Shown here in pieces: positions 15,519 to 26,297 of a stretch of DNA of 60,344 nt; position 1 is the first letter of the stretch; each line of letters starts with the position of its first letter. The stretch covers positions 1-60,344 of the forward strand of contig CALVHO010000013.1 in the NCBI GenBank assembly GCA_944328445.1, written 5' to 3'. The position numbers were made by a program, and so were the translations under genes. The stretch comes from an uncultured Clostridia bacterium. Its GTDB lineage: Bacteria; Bacillota; Clostridia; Christensenellales; Borkfalkiaceae. The notes beneath the pieces are model-generated. The model was not told the DNA's origin. It searched no databases and was given only the letters and a program-made list of their open reading frames with translations.

Positions 15519-16365
15519 AGGTCGCCATCCCTCCCGCGCCGCAGGGCAGCGGGATGCCCTCCCCCGTCGGCAGGCCCACTTCGTACGCATCGATGCGGGG
15601 CCGCCCGCCGAGGCAGAGGCGTAAAATGTTTTGCAGGACCATGGGCTGCAAGCCCGTGGTGTAGCTGTTGATGAGGAAAAACAGCGGCTCGTCCGAAAGC
15701 AGCTCCGCGCAGAGGGATACGAAGGGAAAGAGGCTCTCCTCGATCTTCCACATCTCGCCCGCGGGCCCGCGCCCGTACGAGGGCGGGTCCATGACGATCG
15801 CGTCGTACTTGTTGCCGCGGCGGATCTCGCGCTGCACGAATTTTTTGCAGTCGTCCACGATGTAGCGGATGCCGCTGCCGATGCCCGAGAGGCGGGCGTT
15901 TTCACCGGCGCGCTCCACCATGCCTTTGGCCGCGTCGACGTGCACGACCTCCGCGCCCGCCTTGGCGCAGGCCACCGTAGCCCCGCCCGTATAGGCGAAG
16001 AGGTTGAGCACCTTCACCTTGCGCCCCGCGCCCGCGATGAGCGCGCGCATGCGGTCCCAATGGGCGGCCTGTTCGGGGAACAGCCCCGTGTGCTTGAAGC
16101 CCATCGGCCGCACCTTGAAGCGCAGGTCCTTATAAGAGACCGTCCACTCGGCGGGCATGGGCTTGCGCATCTCCCAGGCGCCGCCGCCCTTGTCGCTGCG
16201 GCGGTAGACGGCGTTGAGCGAAGGTTCGGAAAACAGGTCCCGCCGCGCGGGCCAGATGACCTGCGGGTCGGGGCGCAGCAGCACCACGTCCTTCCAGCGT
16301 TCGAGCTTGTAGCCGCCGCCCGTGGCGAGCACGGCGTAGTCCTCCCATCCGTCTGCGATCAGCAT
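15508..16365 (-). CDS. Class I SAM-dependent methyltransferase (rRNA methyltransferase-like)
   Basis: A 285-residue Rossmann methyltransferase: SAM motif I LNLFAYTGGATVACAKAGA near residue 132, the acidic loop VVHVDAAKGMVERA after it, and the catalytic DPPSYGRGPAG motif near 210. The arrangement resembles RlmI/RlmK-type 23S rRNA cytosine methyltransferases, without the PUA domain. Two near-adjacent ATGs exist: 16365 sits six bases after GGGAGGAGGA, while 16371 would have no spacing, so 16365 is preferred. It is 46 bases downstream of ileS and overlaps the RluA gene, forming a translation-related cluster. Confidence 0.85.
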   Translation of the reverse strand: MLIADGWEDYAVLATGGGYKLERWKDVVLLRPDPQVIWPARRDLFSEPSLNAVYRRSDKGGGAWEMRKPMPAEWTVSYKDLRFKVRPMGFKHTGLFPEQAAHWDRMRALIAGAGRKVKVLNLFAYTGGATVACAKAGAEVVHVDAAKGMVERAGENARLSGIGSGIRYIVDDCKKFVQREIRRGNKYDAIVMDPPSYGRGPAGEMWKIEESLFPFVSLCAELLSDEPLFFLINSYTTGLQPMVLQNILRLCLGGRPRIDAYEVGLPTGEGIPLPCGAGGMATYER

Positions 16366-16411
16366 ACGCATCCTCCTCCCGCGCGCCGCGCCGCAGAGCG
16401 CGCGGCGGCCG

Positions 16412-19546
<3,135 letters not shown>

Positions 19547-19573
19547 GAAACGCTCCTTGCGCTTTGATTCCGA

Positions 19574-19828
19574 TAAAAAAATCTCTTCGTTTCCGGAAAA
19601 ACAAAGAGACCACCCGAACATACTTCCATACGCCCCTGTTGGTAACGCGGTGGAAAAAACCGCGCGCGGAACTACTCTCGGGCGCCTTGCGGGCGCGCAC
19701 GATTTGGCACCGCGGGCTGAAAGGGGATACCGTGCCCGTACCCGCCCGCCGCCTCGCACCGTGTGGCGGCTCTCTGTGGAGCGGAGTTGCGGGCGGCCTG
19801 TCCTTTGTGAACGCCGCCGATGAACTTT
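19574..19828 (-). promoter_or_regulatory. T-box riboswitch (isoleucine) with terminator
   Basis: The minus-strand leader shows the T-box landmarks in order: AGAGAG (19775-19770), a candidate specifier ATC (19728-19726, an Ile codon) inside GGTATCCCC, AGTAG (19676-19672), CGTTA (19647-19643), and GGGTGGT (19615-19609), whose TGGT can pair with the ACCA end of tRNA(Ile). It ends in an 11 bp terminator stem (TCTCTTTGTTT / AAACGAAGAGA) followed by seven T, down to 19574. Uncharged tRNA(Ile) should stabilise the antiterminator and switch on ileS. The canonical ACCGCG after GGTGG is replaced by CTCTTTG. Confidence 0.85.
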
Positions 19829-19834
19829 TCCTGT

Positions 19835-19863
19835 ATTGTAGCAGACCGCGCGCGTTTTGTAAA
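19835..19863 (-). promoter_or_regulatory. Sigma-A promoter of ileS
   Basis: Minus-strand TTTACA (19858-19863), a 17 bp spacer and TACAAT (19835-19840), placing the start of the T-box leader near 19828. Confidence 0.8.
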
Positions 19864-19919
19864 GCGATTTTGCGCCCCCGCGGCCATTCCGCCCCGCCGC
19901 GGCGCGAAAGGGCCGCGGC

Positions 19920-20645
19920 CTATTTGTAATCTTCCAGCATCTTGTTGATGTGCGGCAGGTCGGCGGGCGTGATGAAGTTCACGATCCGCTCCCCGGCTTT
20001 GCCGTTTTCCGAAACGCAGACGGCGAGCAGCTTTTTGTTGTTTTCAAAGGCGTTGAGCACGTCCTGCAACGTATCGCGGCGGCCGAGATACTTGTAATAG
20101 ATGAACAGGTCGCCCTCTTCGAGCACGTCCTCGACGGAGGTCTCCGCCAGGAAGGCGTCGACGCTTTGGCCGCGGTGCAGCACCGCGCCGAGGGCGGCGA
20201 TGAGGCGGCGGTTGTTGATGATGCCCACCATGCGCTTGCCGTTGTACACGGGCAGGTTGGAATACCCCGTTTTGGCGATGAGCTGCACGGCGCGGCGCAG
20301 GCAGATCTGCCCGTCGATGCTGGTGACCTGCTTGTCGGCCAGCGTTTCGCCGATGGTGGGCGGGGTGCAGATGAGCCGCTCGATGCGCAGGATGTTTTCC
20401 ACCACCTCGTCGCAGGGGACGGCGATGATGGTCTCGTTCATGCTCTGGTGCACGATGGCGTTGCGCAGGCGGGCGTAGTCGACGAGGTCGTTTTCGTACC
20501 GCCGCACGGCCGCGTTGCGGTCGGCGCTCTGCCGCACCACGTCGGTAAAGGACTGGCCGCTGCGGAAATTGTACAGCGCGCGCAGCTGCGCGTCGATCTT
20601 GTTGTAGCTGTCGATGAAGATGCTCGCGTTCTTTTTGTCGGGCAT
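19920..20645 (-). CDS. CBS-domain-pair protein
   Basis: A 241-residue cytoplasmic protein. Residues 1-85 are helical (EN-D-L-V-D-Y-A-R-L-RNAIVHQ resembles a HEPN or DUF-type helical domain with an R-x4-H-like motif, RNAIVH), followed by two CBS domains: GETLADKQVTSIDGQICLRR near residue 98 with GYSNLPVYNGKRMVGIINNR, and a second with LFIYYKYLGRRDTLQDVLNA near 180. CBS pairs usually bind adenosyl ligands and regulate an attached activity. The N-terminal RN-x3-H could be an RNase-like HEPN centre, which is inference. Start ATG at 20645 with GGGAGGACGG; promoter at 20693-20720. Confidence 0.8.
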   Translation of the reverse strand: MPDKKNASIFIDSYNKIDAQLRALYNFRSGQSFTDVVRQSADRNAAVRRYENDLVDYARLRNAIVHQSMNETIIAVPCDEVVENILRIERLICTPPTIGETLADKQVTSIDGQICLRRAVQLIAKTGYSNLPVYNGKRMVGIINNRRLIAALGAVLHRGQSVDAFLAETSVEDVLEEGDLFIYYKYLGRRDTLQDVLNAFENNKKLLAVCVSENGKAGERIVNFITPADLPHINKMLEDYK

Positions 20646-20692
20646 GTCCGTCCTCCCGTTGCGTGCGCGGCGCCCGCGCGCCGCTTTTTTCC

Positions 20693-20720
20693 ATTATACC
20701 ATGAACGCGCGTTTTTGCAA
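20693..20720 (-). promoter_or_regulatory. Sigma-A promoter of the CBS-domain gene
   Basis: Minus-strand TTGCAA (20715-20720), a 16 bp spacer and TATAAT (20693-20698), about 45 bases upstream of the start codon. Confidence 0.75.
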
Positions 20721-20758
20721 GGCCTTTGGCAAAATTTTTGCCGCCCCCCCGCGGGCAA

Positions 20759-20838
20759 GCTCCCATTCTGCGGGTGCGTTCCCTTCTCCCGTGGGCGCGC
20801 TCCCGTTCTGCGGGCGCGTTCGCCGCCCCCGCGGGCAC
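20759..20838. repeat. Two-copy 40 bp imperfect tandem repeat
   Basis: Copies at 20759-20798 and 20799-20838 both begin GCTCCC(A/G)TTCTGCGGG and are about three-quarters identical. They lie between the nitrilase stop and the CBS promoter; no function is apparent. Confidence 0.6.
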
Positions 20839-20873
20839 GTTTCCCGTTCCTGCTTCCGTCTCCCCTGCCCTTC

Positions 20874-21548
20874 TCAGAAGTTGACGGGCCGCGGCGGCGG
20901 GGCGCCGCGCTGCCGCGCGGAGACGATGCGGTATTCGCGCCGCGGCTGCAAGGACAGGCGGCTCTCGCGGCGGGCGGCGCGCATGCTCACCTCGCCCGAA
21001 GGCGCCGCGGCCTGGGCGATGCCCGCCGCGCACAGGCACACGGGCACCCCCGAAAAAAAGGCCCCCGCGCGCATCATCAGCTGGGGCGCGAAGTCGGCCG
21101 TCTCGCCGAAGGGGCAGAGGACGACGTCGGCATCGAAGGCGGCCAGCTGCTGCACCGCCTGCGGGAAGAACAGGTCCTCGGCCACACACAGGCCGAGTTT
21201 GCCCGCCTGCGTATCGTACACCCTGGCGTGCGCCCCGCAGGCAAAGCCGTCCTCCTCGAAGGCGTACAGGCGGTCGGAAACGCCGAGGATGCGCCCCCGC
21301 TCGGCCACGGCCGCGCTCTTGTAGCGGAGCCCGCAGGAATGGGTGACGGCGCCCGCAACCGCGACGCAGGAGAGCTCGCGGCTGAGGACGGCCAGGTCTT
21401 CGAGCTTGGAGGTCTCCCCCGCCAGCTCGCGGGCGTAGTCCACCTCGCCCAGGCCGTTGAAGCCGAAAAACAGCACGTCGCAGGGCTTTTTGCCGCCGCG
21501 CTGCCAAAACTCCTCGATGCCGCCCTCGGTCACGAAACAGATCTCCAT
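20874..21548 (-). CDS. Nitrilase-superfamily (carbon-nitrogen hydrolase) homologue with altered active site
   Basis: A 224-residue cytoplasmic protein with the nitrilase alpha-beta-beta-alpha order: DVLFFGFNGLGEVDYA near residue 24, a middle block RYKSAAVAERGRILGVSDR near 77, then GKLGLCVAEDLFFPQAVQQL near 116 containing the nucleophile-type Cys. In active family members the first block carries a catalytic Glu and the middle block a catalytic Lys just before the (H/L)L-x-x-FE segment; here FFGFN lacks the Glu and the Lys position reads Asp-Arg. It may be a non-catalytic or reassigned member. Start ATG at 21548 follows GGGAGGGGGG; a TACAAT -10 box at 21573-21578 is a possible promoter. Slightly shorter than the usual 260-300 residues. 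Confidence 0.75.
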   Translation of the reverse strand: MEICFVTEGGIEEFWQRGGKKPCDVLFFGFNGLGEVDYARELAGETSKLEDLAVLSRELSCVAVAGAVTHSCGLRYKSAAVAERGRILGVSDRLYAFEEDGFACGAHARVYDTQAGKLGLCVAEDLFFPQAVQQLAAFDADVVLCPFGETADFAPQLMMRAGAFFSGVPVCLCAAGIAQAAAPSGEVSMRAARRESRLSLQPRREYRIVSARQRGAPPPRPVNF

Positions 21549-21723
21549 CGCGTCCCCCTCCCCGTCCACGCCATTGTATGAACCCGCCCCCGAAAAGGTG
21601 ACGCGCCCCCGCCCCGCCCGCACCGCGACCGCGCGTTCACGCCCGTCCGCCGCAAAACCGCACGGCCGCCCCGCGGCCCGTTTTGGGCAGTTTGCACGAT
21701 TTGCGGCAAGGCATGCGGAATTG

Positions 21724-21752
21724 TTTACTTTTGCCGCGCGGCGTGGTATAAT
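21724..21752 (+). promoter_or_regulatory. Sigma-A promoter of ktrBA
   Basis: TTTACT (21724-21729), a 17 bp spacer and TATAAT (21747-21752), 30 bases ahead of the ktrB start. Confidence 0.75.
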
Positions 21753-21782
21753 CTGTGCCAGCATAAACTTTGCGGAGGAACT

Positions 21783-23114
21783 ATGCCACGTAAGATACGC
21801 CTGACCCCCGTACGCCTGCTCGTGCTCGGCTACCTCGGGGTCATCCTTTTGGGGACGGTGCTCCTGATCCTGCCCTTTGCCTCCAAGATCCCGGGGCGGG
21901 CGGACTTCATGGACGCGCTGTTCACCACCGTTTCCGCCTCGTGCGTGACGGGACTGATCTTGCAGGACACCTTTCAGCACTGGTCCGGCTTCGGGCAGGC
22001 CGTCATCCTCTGCCTCATCCAGATGGGCGGCGTCGGGTTCATGACCTTCGTGTTCCTGATCCTGAAACTCGGCGGCAGGAAGATCGGCCTCAAAGAGCGC
22101 GCCTTCATGCAAGAATCGGTGAACGCGCCCAACATCGCGGGCATGGTCAAGCTGACTTCGACCATCCTCCTGGGCACGCTCATCTTTGAAGCGGCGGGGG
22201 CCTTCGTGCTCGCCTTCCGCTTCGTCCCCGACTACGGCTGGGGGCAGGGCATCTGGTTTTCGGTGTTCACGTCCGTCTCCTCCTTCTGCAACGCGGGGTT
22301 TGACCTGATGGGCGTGAACGGCACGCCCTTCGCCTCGCTGACCTCGTACGCGGGCGACCCCATCATCTGCCTCACCGTGCCCCTGCTCATCCTCATCGGC
22401 GGCCTCGGGTTTTCGGTCTGGCAGGACCTGTGCGACAACAAATTCCGCCTGCGCCGCCTCTGCCTGCACACCAAGCTCGTGCTGGTGACGACGGCGGCCA
22501 TCGTCGTCATCCCCACCGCCGTCATCATGATCGCCGAGCGCGGCATGCCCTTCGGCGACCTGCTGCTCAACTCCTTCTTCACCGCGGTATCGCCGCGCAC
22601 GGCGGGCTTCAACGTGCTCGACCTCACGACGGTCAAGACGGCCACCGTCTTCACGACCATCGTGTGCATGTTCGTCGGCGGCTCTTCCGGCTCGACGGCG
22701 GGCGGCATCAAGACCAACACCTTCGCGGTGCTGCTGCTCTCGCTGCTCTCCTTCGTGCGCGGCAAGCGCTCGGTGGAATGCTTCGGCCGCCGCATCGACG
22801 ACGACAGCGTCAAGAGCGCTTCGCGCTTCGTCACCTTGTACCTGCTCTTCGCCGCCCTCGGCATCCTGCTCCTGTGCCTGTTTGAACAGGGCAAAGACTT
22901 CACGCTGACCGAGATCGTGTTTGAAGTGTTTTCGGCCATCGGCACCGTGGGCCTGACGCTGGGCATCACGCCGACGCTGACCGTCGGCTCCGAGCTGACG
23001 CTGGCCCTGCTGATGTTTTTGGGCCGCGCGGGCTGCATGACGGTGATGCTCTCGCTGCGCACCCCTTCCGCGCCCGCGGCCGAGCTGCCCGTCGAAAAGG
23101 TGCGCATCGCGTAA
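21783..23114 (+). CDS. ktrB: TrkH/KtrB-family potassium uptake channel subunit
   Basis: A 443-residue inner-membrane protein of the SKT superfamily, with four repeated membrane-pore-membrane units. The four pore signatures are visible: TTVSASCVTGL near residue 47, SSFCNAGFDLMG near 168, AVSPRTAGFNV near 273 and SAIGTVGLTLG near 383; the glycines form the K+ selectivity filter. It works with the cytoplasmic RCK protein encoded downstream (ktrA) to import K+. The ATG at 21783 follows GGAGGAACT. The 93-base gap to ktrA contains two GC hairpins (CCCGC..GCGGG types) but no terminator, so one transcript is expected. Confidence 0.93.
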   Translation: MPRKIRLTPVRLLVLGYLGVILLGTVLLILPFASKIPGRADFMDALFTTVSASCVTGLILQDTFQHWSGFGQAVILCLIQMGGVGFMTFVFLILKLGGRKIGLKERAFMQESVNAPNIAGMVKLTSTILLGTLIFEAAGAFVLAFRFVPDYGWGQGIWFSVFTSVSSFCNAGFDLMGVNGTPFASLTSYAGDPIICLTVPLLILIGGLGFSVWQDLCDNKFRLRRLCLHTKLVLVTTAAIVVIPTAVIMIAERGMPFGDLLLNSFFTAVSPRTAGFNVLDLTTVKTATVFTTIVCMFVGGSSGSTAGGIKTNTFAVLLLSLLSFVRGKRSVECFGRRIDDDSVKSASRFVTLYLLFAALGILLLCLFEQGKDFTLTEIVFEVFSAIGTVGLTLGITPTLTVGSELTLALLMFLGRAGCMTVMLSLRTPSAPAAELPVEKVRIA

Positions 23115-23207
23115 ATCCGCCCTTTGCGGCATACAAAAAGGCCCGCTCCGCGCGGGCAGGCGCGGCGGCACCGCCCGCCGCGGCAAAATAAATTTGTGAG
23201 GAATTGT

Positions 23208-23849
23208 ATGAAATCCATTCTCATCATCGGCCTCGGCCGCTTCGGCACCTACATGGCGCGAAAGTTCACGGAACTGGGTAACCACGTGATGGCGCTGGAC
23301 ATCGACGAGGACAAGATCAACGAGATCCTCCCCTACGTGACCAGCGCGCAGATCGGCGACGCCACCAAGCCCGCCGTGCTCGAAGGCCTCGGCGTCGACA
23401 ACTTCGACATCTGCGTCGTCTCCGTCGGCGAAAATTTCCAGTCCTCGCTGGAAACCACGTCGCTGTTGAAGGAGGCGGGCGCCAAGTACGTGCTTTCGCG
23501 CGCGTCCACCGAGATCCAGGCCAAATTTTTGCTGCGCAACGGCGCCGACGAAGTGGTGTTCGCCGAAAAGCAGATGGCCGAACGCCTGGCCGTGCGGTAC
23601 AGCGCCAAGAACATCTTCGACTACATCCAGCTGACCCCCGAATACGCCATCTACGAGATCCCCACCCCCAAGGCGTGGGAGGGGCGCACCATCCGCGACA
23701 AGAACGTGCGCGTCAAGTACAACCTGAACATCCTCGCCGTCAAGCGTGGGGAGGACCTCACCCCCGTGCCCGACGCCGATTACGTGTTCGACACCCGCGA
23801 CCGCCTCATCGTGATGTGCAAAAAGGAAAACATCGACAAGATCCGCTGA
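23208..23849 (+). CDS. ktrA: KtrA/TrkA-type RCK regulatory subunit
   Basis: A 213-residue cytoplasmic RCK protein. The N-terminal Rossmann domain opens with ILIIGLGRFGTYMAR (GxGxxG nucleotide motif) and has the acidic MALDIDEDK at the end of strand two; the C-terminal RCK_C domain starts near residue 135 (EYAIYEIPTPKAWEG). Rings of this protein bind ATP/ADP or c-di-AMP and gate KtrB. Start ATG at 23208 with GAGGAATTGT. Last gene of the two-gene operon, followed by the terminator at 23858-23905. Confidence 0.92.
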   Translation: MKSILIIGLGRFGTYMARKFTELGNHVMALDIDEDKINEILPYVTSAQIGDATKPAVLEGLGVDNFDICVVSVGENFQSSLETTSLLKEAGAKYVLSRASTEIQAKFLLRNGADEVVFAEKQMAERLAVRYSAKNIFDYIQLTPEYAIYEIPTPKAWEGRTIRDKNVRVKYNLNILAVKRGEDLTPVPDADYVFDTRDRLIVMCKKENIDKIR

Positions 23850-23857
23850 CCGCGGCC

Positions 23858-23905
23858 AAAAACGGGCGGCCCGCACGCAACGTGCGGGCCGCCCGTTTTA
23901 TTTTA
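23858..23905. terminator. Bidirectional terminator between ktrA and the glycan locus
   Basis: A perfect 16 bp stem (23862-23877 with 23881-23896, loop CAA) is flanked by AAAAA on the left and TTTTATTTTA on the right, so it can end ktrBA and also the long minus-strand locus, whose last gene ends at 23903. Confidence 0.9.
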
Positions 23906-24604
23906 CCCGTCGTATTGCCCGTCCCCGCGCGGAACGTCTTTTGCGGCGCGCAGCAGCCGCGCCGCTTCGCCGAGAGAGACGGAGCGCGCGCCGCGCGCGC
24001 GGGCAAGGGCCGCCAACAGCGCTTCGGCCGCGGCGCGCGCACCCTCTCCGGCCAGCTCGTACGAATGCGCGTACAAGCTCAGCACCGCGTCCCCTTCCGC
24101 CCCTTCCAGCGCGGCCAAAAGCCGCGGCGCGGCGGGGTCCAGCAAGTGGCAGGAGGGCGCAAAACGCAAAAGGTCGGCGGGCGGCGCGACGGAGTAGCTC
24201 GGCTCCGCCGTGCGCGCGCAGACGAAGCCGCAGGCGCGCAGCACGGCCGCGGCGCGCGCATCGCTGCGGCCGCCCGGGTACACGGCGGTGCGCACCTTTT
24301 GCCCGCCGTAGCGGGCGATGGCGCGCACGTCTCCGCGCAGCTCCCGTCTGAGCCCGCGCGCCGTCAGCGCGGTGAAATCGCGGTGGTAAAAGCCGTGCGA
24401 GCAGAGTTCAAAGCCGCGGTACGTTGCGCGCATTTCCTCCGCGGACGTCTTTTGCCAGCGGCGGCCGTCCGCCAGCACGCCGCTTTGGCCGAGAAAGCCG
24501 CAGCACAGCGCAAAGGACGCATGCAGCCCGTAAAAGCGCAGCCGCTCCGCCCAAAACCTGTCCGCCGTCTCCCCGTCGTCAAAGGACAAAGCGATCAGCT
24601 TCAT
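23903..24604 (-). CDS. Polysaccharide deacetylase family protein (NodB-like)
   Basis: A 233-residue carbohydrate-esterase-4 type protein with no signal peptide. Motif 1 is LSFDDG at residues 6-11 (catalytic and metal Asp), motif 2 SHGFYHRDF near residue 68 (metal His pair) and YPGG near 108. Such enzymes remove N- or O-acetyl groups from amino sugars; lack of a leader suggests action on imported oligosaccharides. It is the last gene of the long glycan locus: its ATG is one base after the stop of the GH110-like gene. A second, differently organised deacetylase is at 58192-58992. Confidence 0.85.
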   Translation of the reverse strand: MKLIALSFDDGETADRFWAERLRFYGLHASFALCCGFLGQSGVLADGRRWQKTSAEEMRATYRGFELCSHGFYHRDFTALTARGLRRELRGDVRAIARYGGQKVRTAVYPGGRSDARAAAVLRACGFVCARTAEPSYSVAPPADLLRFAPSCHLLDPAAPRLLAALEGAEGDAVLSLYAHSYELAGEGARAAAEALLAALARARGARSVSLGEAARLLRAAKDVPRGDGQYDG

Positions 24605-24605
24605 T

Positions 24606-26297
24606 TCAGAAGCGCAGCACGTTGCCGCGCAGCGAAACGTCTTTGCAGCGGACCAGCCTGTACGGGCATGTCTCGCCTTCGCGGCGGAACCTTCCGCTCT
24701 TTATAAATTCGTTGTCTTCAAACGCGAGGCCGCGGGTGTATTCGGCCGAGAGCAATTTGCCGTTGCGCGCCGCAAAGCGGTTGCGGCGGATGCGGATGTT
24801 TTCATGGATGTGATCCTCTTCCCCGCAGCCGAACGCCGCGTTCACGGTCACGCAGATCGTATACTCCTCGTACCCCTCGCCGCAGGATATGAACTCGTTG
24901 TCCTCGATCTGCACGTCGTGCGCGCGGCCCGCCTCGTACCAAAGGCGGGGCGAATCGACGACGCGCAGCCCCGCGCAGCGGTTGTGCACGCGGTTGTGCG
25001 CGAAGAGCACCTTTTTCGGCGTGGCAAGGATGATGCTCGGGCACATTTCAAACTCGTTGCCGATGAACTCCGCTTCGGGCATCCGCCCGCAATTTTCGGC
25101 AAGATCGTCGGCCGCGGCCGCGGAAGGGGGCGTTGCGGTTTGCACGACGATATGCTTTTTATCCGCCTGCAACGCGGAAGAAAGCACCGTCAGCTCCTCT
25201 TTGACGCGCAGGTCGCCGCCGCCGATGACCGTGAGCACGTCGCCTGCGCGGAAGGGGTCAAGCCCCACCTGTTCGCGGTGCCCCAGCCGCAGCAGCAGCC
25301 CGTCGGGCAGCACCTCTTCGATGTGCGTATACAGCCCGTGCAGATTGACGGCGTCGTCCAGGCTGTTGGCGATATACGAATTTTTCACGCTCACCTTTCC
25401 CGAACAGTTGACGAACATCAGCGCGTCGGCCGTGGTCGTCACGAGGTCTCCGCGGCCCTCTTTGCGGCGGATCTGCATGCCGTCGATGCGGATATCCTCG
25501 CAGAACTGGGCGATGAGCCCCATGCCGCAGCCGCGGTACACGCGCACGCTTTCCCAAGTCGTGGCGCGGCAGTTTTCGGCAAAGAACGTGTCGTACTGCC
25601 TGTCCTCGTCAAAATGAAAGACGATGTTGTGGCCCTTGACGTATTCTTTGCGCGGCGAACCGGGGCGGTAGGTGAAGCGCACCACGTTTTCCCGCACCAC
25701 GCATGCGTCCGTGCGCATCCCGTCCTCGGGGAAGGCGTCGGGCGGGAGCGGGCAGTCCCCCACCATGATCGAGGCGATGTTCGTGCCCTCTTCGACGTCC
25801 TTGTCGTAATCGGAGAGGAAAAACTTGACCTTGTCCGAACGGATGTCCTCGCTCTCCGTATGGCAGACCATGACCCCGCCCTCGACGGAATAGGGGTATT
25901 TTCCGCGGTCGATGAACAATTCGAGATACTCCTTTGACGAATGTTCGACGACGGCCGAATAGCAGCGCGGAAAGGCAAAATCGACGGAAAAGCCGCGCAG
26001 GGTCACGTTTTCGCAATCCTGCAAGATGAAGGGGAACACGCGGTCGTGGAAGACGAAGGCGGCGCCGTTGCCCTCCAACGTCACGTTGCGGCAGCCATGC
26101 AGGTAAAAGATCACGTACTTGTACCCGTACTTATTGTTGGCGGGGTAGAACATGCCCTCCTCCGCACCGTCCCTGTAAAAATGGTACTCCTTCGGCTCGA
26201 AGACCAGCGTTACGTCCTCACGGTTTTCGCGCAAAAGCCTGCCGATCCCGGCCGTCTGGTTGGCGCCTTCCGCCGCCCGTACAACGATCTTTTTCAT
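24606..26297 (-). CDS. Right-handed beta-helix glycosidase, GH110-like (alpha-1,3-galactosidase type)
   Basis: A 563-residue parallel beta-helix protein without signal peptide. Repeated strand turns such as GCRNVTLEGNGA and DCENVTLRGFSVDF near residues 65-100 are typical, and the most conserved stretch, TTTADALMFVNCSGKVS to LDDAVNLHGLYTHI (about residues 278-320), matches the order of acidic residues in GH110 enzymes, which remove terminal alpha-1,3-galactose (for example blood-group-B type). Being cytoplasmic it would work on imported oligosaccharides. ATG at 26297 overlaps the upstream stop (ATGA) and follows GGAGTGAA. Alternative: an uncharacterised beta-helix hydrolase. The family call is from remembered motif order, not alignment. 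Confidence 0.7.
   Translation of the reverse strand: MKKIVVRAAEGANQTAGIGRLLRENREDVTLVFEPKEYHFYRDGAEEGMFYPANNKYGYKYVIFYLHGCRNVTLEGNGAAFVFHDRVFPFILQDCENVTLRGFSVDFAFPRCYSAVVEHSSKEYLELFIDRGKYPYSVEGGVMVCHTESEDIRSDKVKFFLSDYDKDVEEGTNIASIMVGDCPLPPDAFPEDGMRTDACVVRENVVRFTYRPGSPRKEYVKGHNIVFHFDEDRQYDTFFAENCRATTWESVRVYRGCGMGLIAQFCEDIRIDGMQIRRKEGRGDLVTTTADALMFVNCSGKVSVKNSYIANSLDDAVNLHGLYTHIEEVLPDGLLLRLGHREQVGLDPFRAGDVLTVIGGGDLRVKEELTVLSSALQADKKHIVVQTATPPSAAAADDLAENCGRMPEAEFIGNEFEMCPSIILATPKKVLFAHNRVHNRCAGLRVVDSPRLWYEAGRAHDVQIEDNEFISCGEGYEEYTICVTVNAAFGCGEEDHIHENIRIRRNRFAARNGKLLSAEYTRGLAFEDNEFIKSGRFRREGETCPYRLVRCKDVSLRGNVLRF

Noticed and set aside
20874..23876. Extension of the nitrilase gene upstream into a 1000-codon frame antisense to ktrBA
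   Set aside because: The conserved protein begins at the ATG at 21548 with a strong ribosome site; the extension is antisense shadow of ktrB and ktrA.
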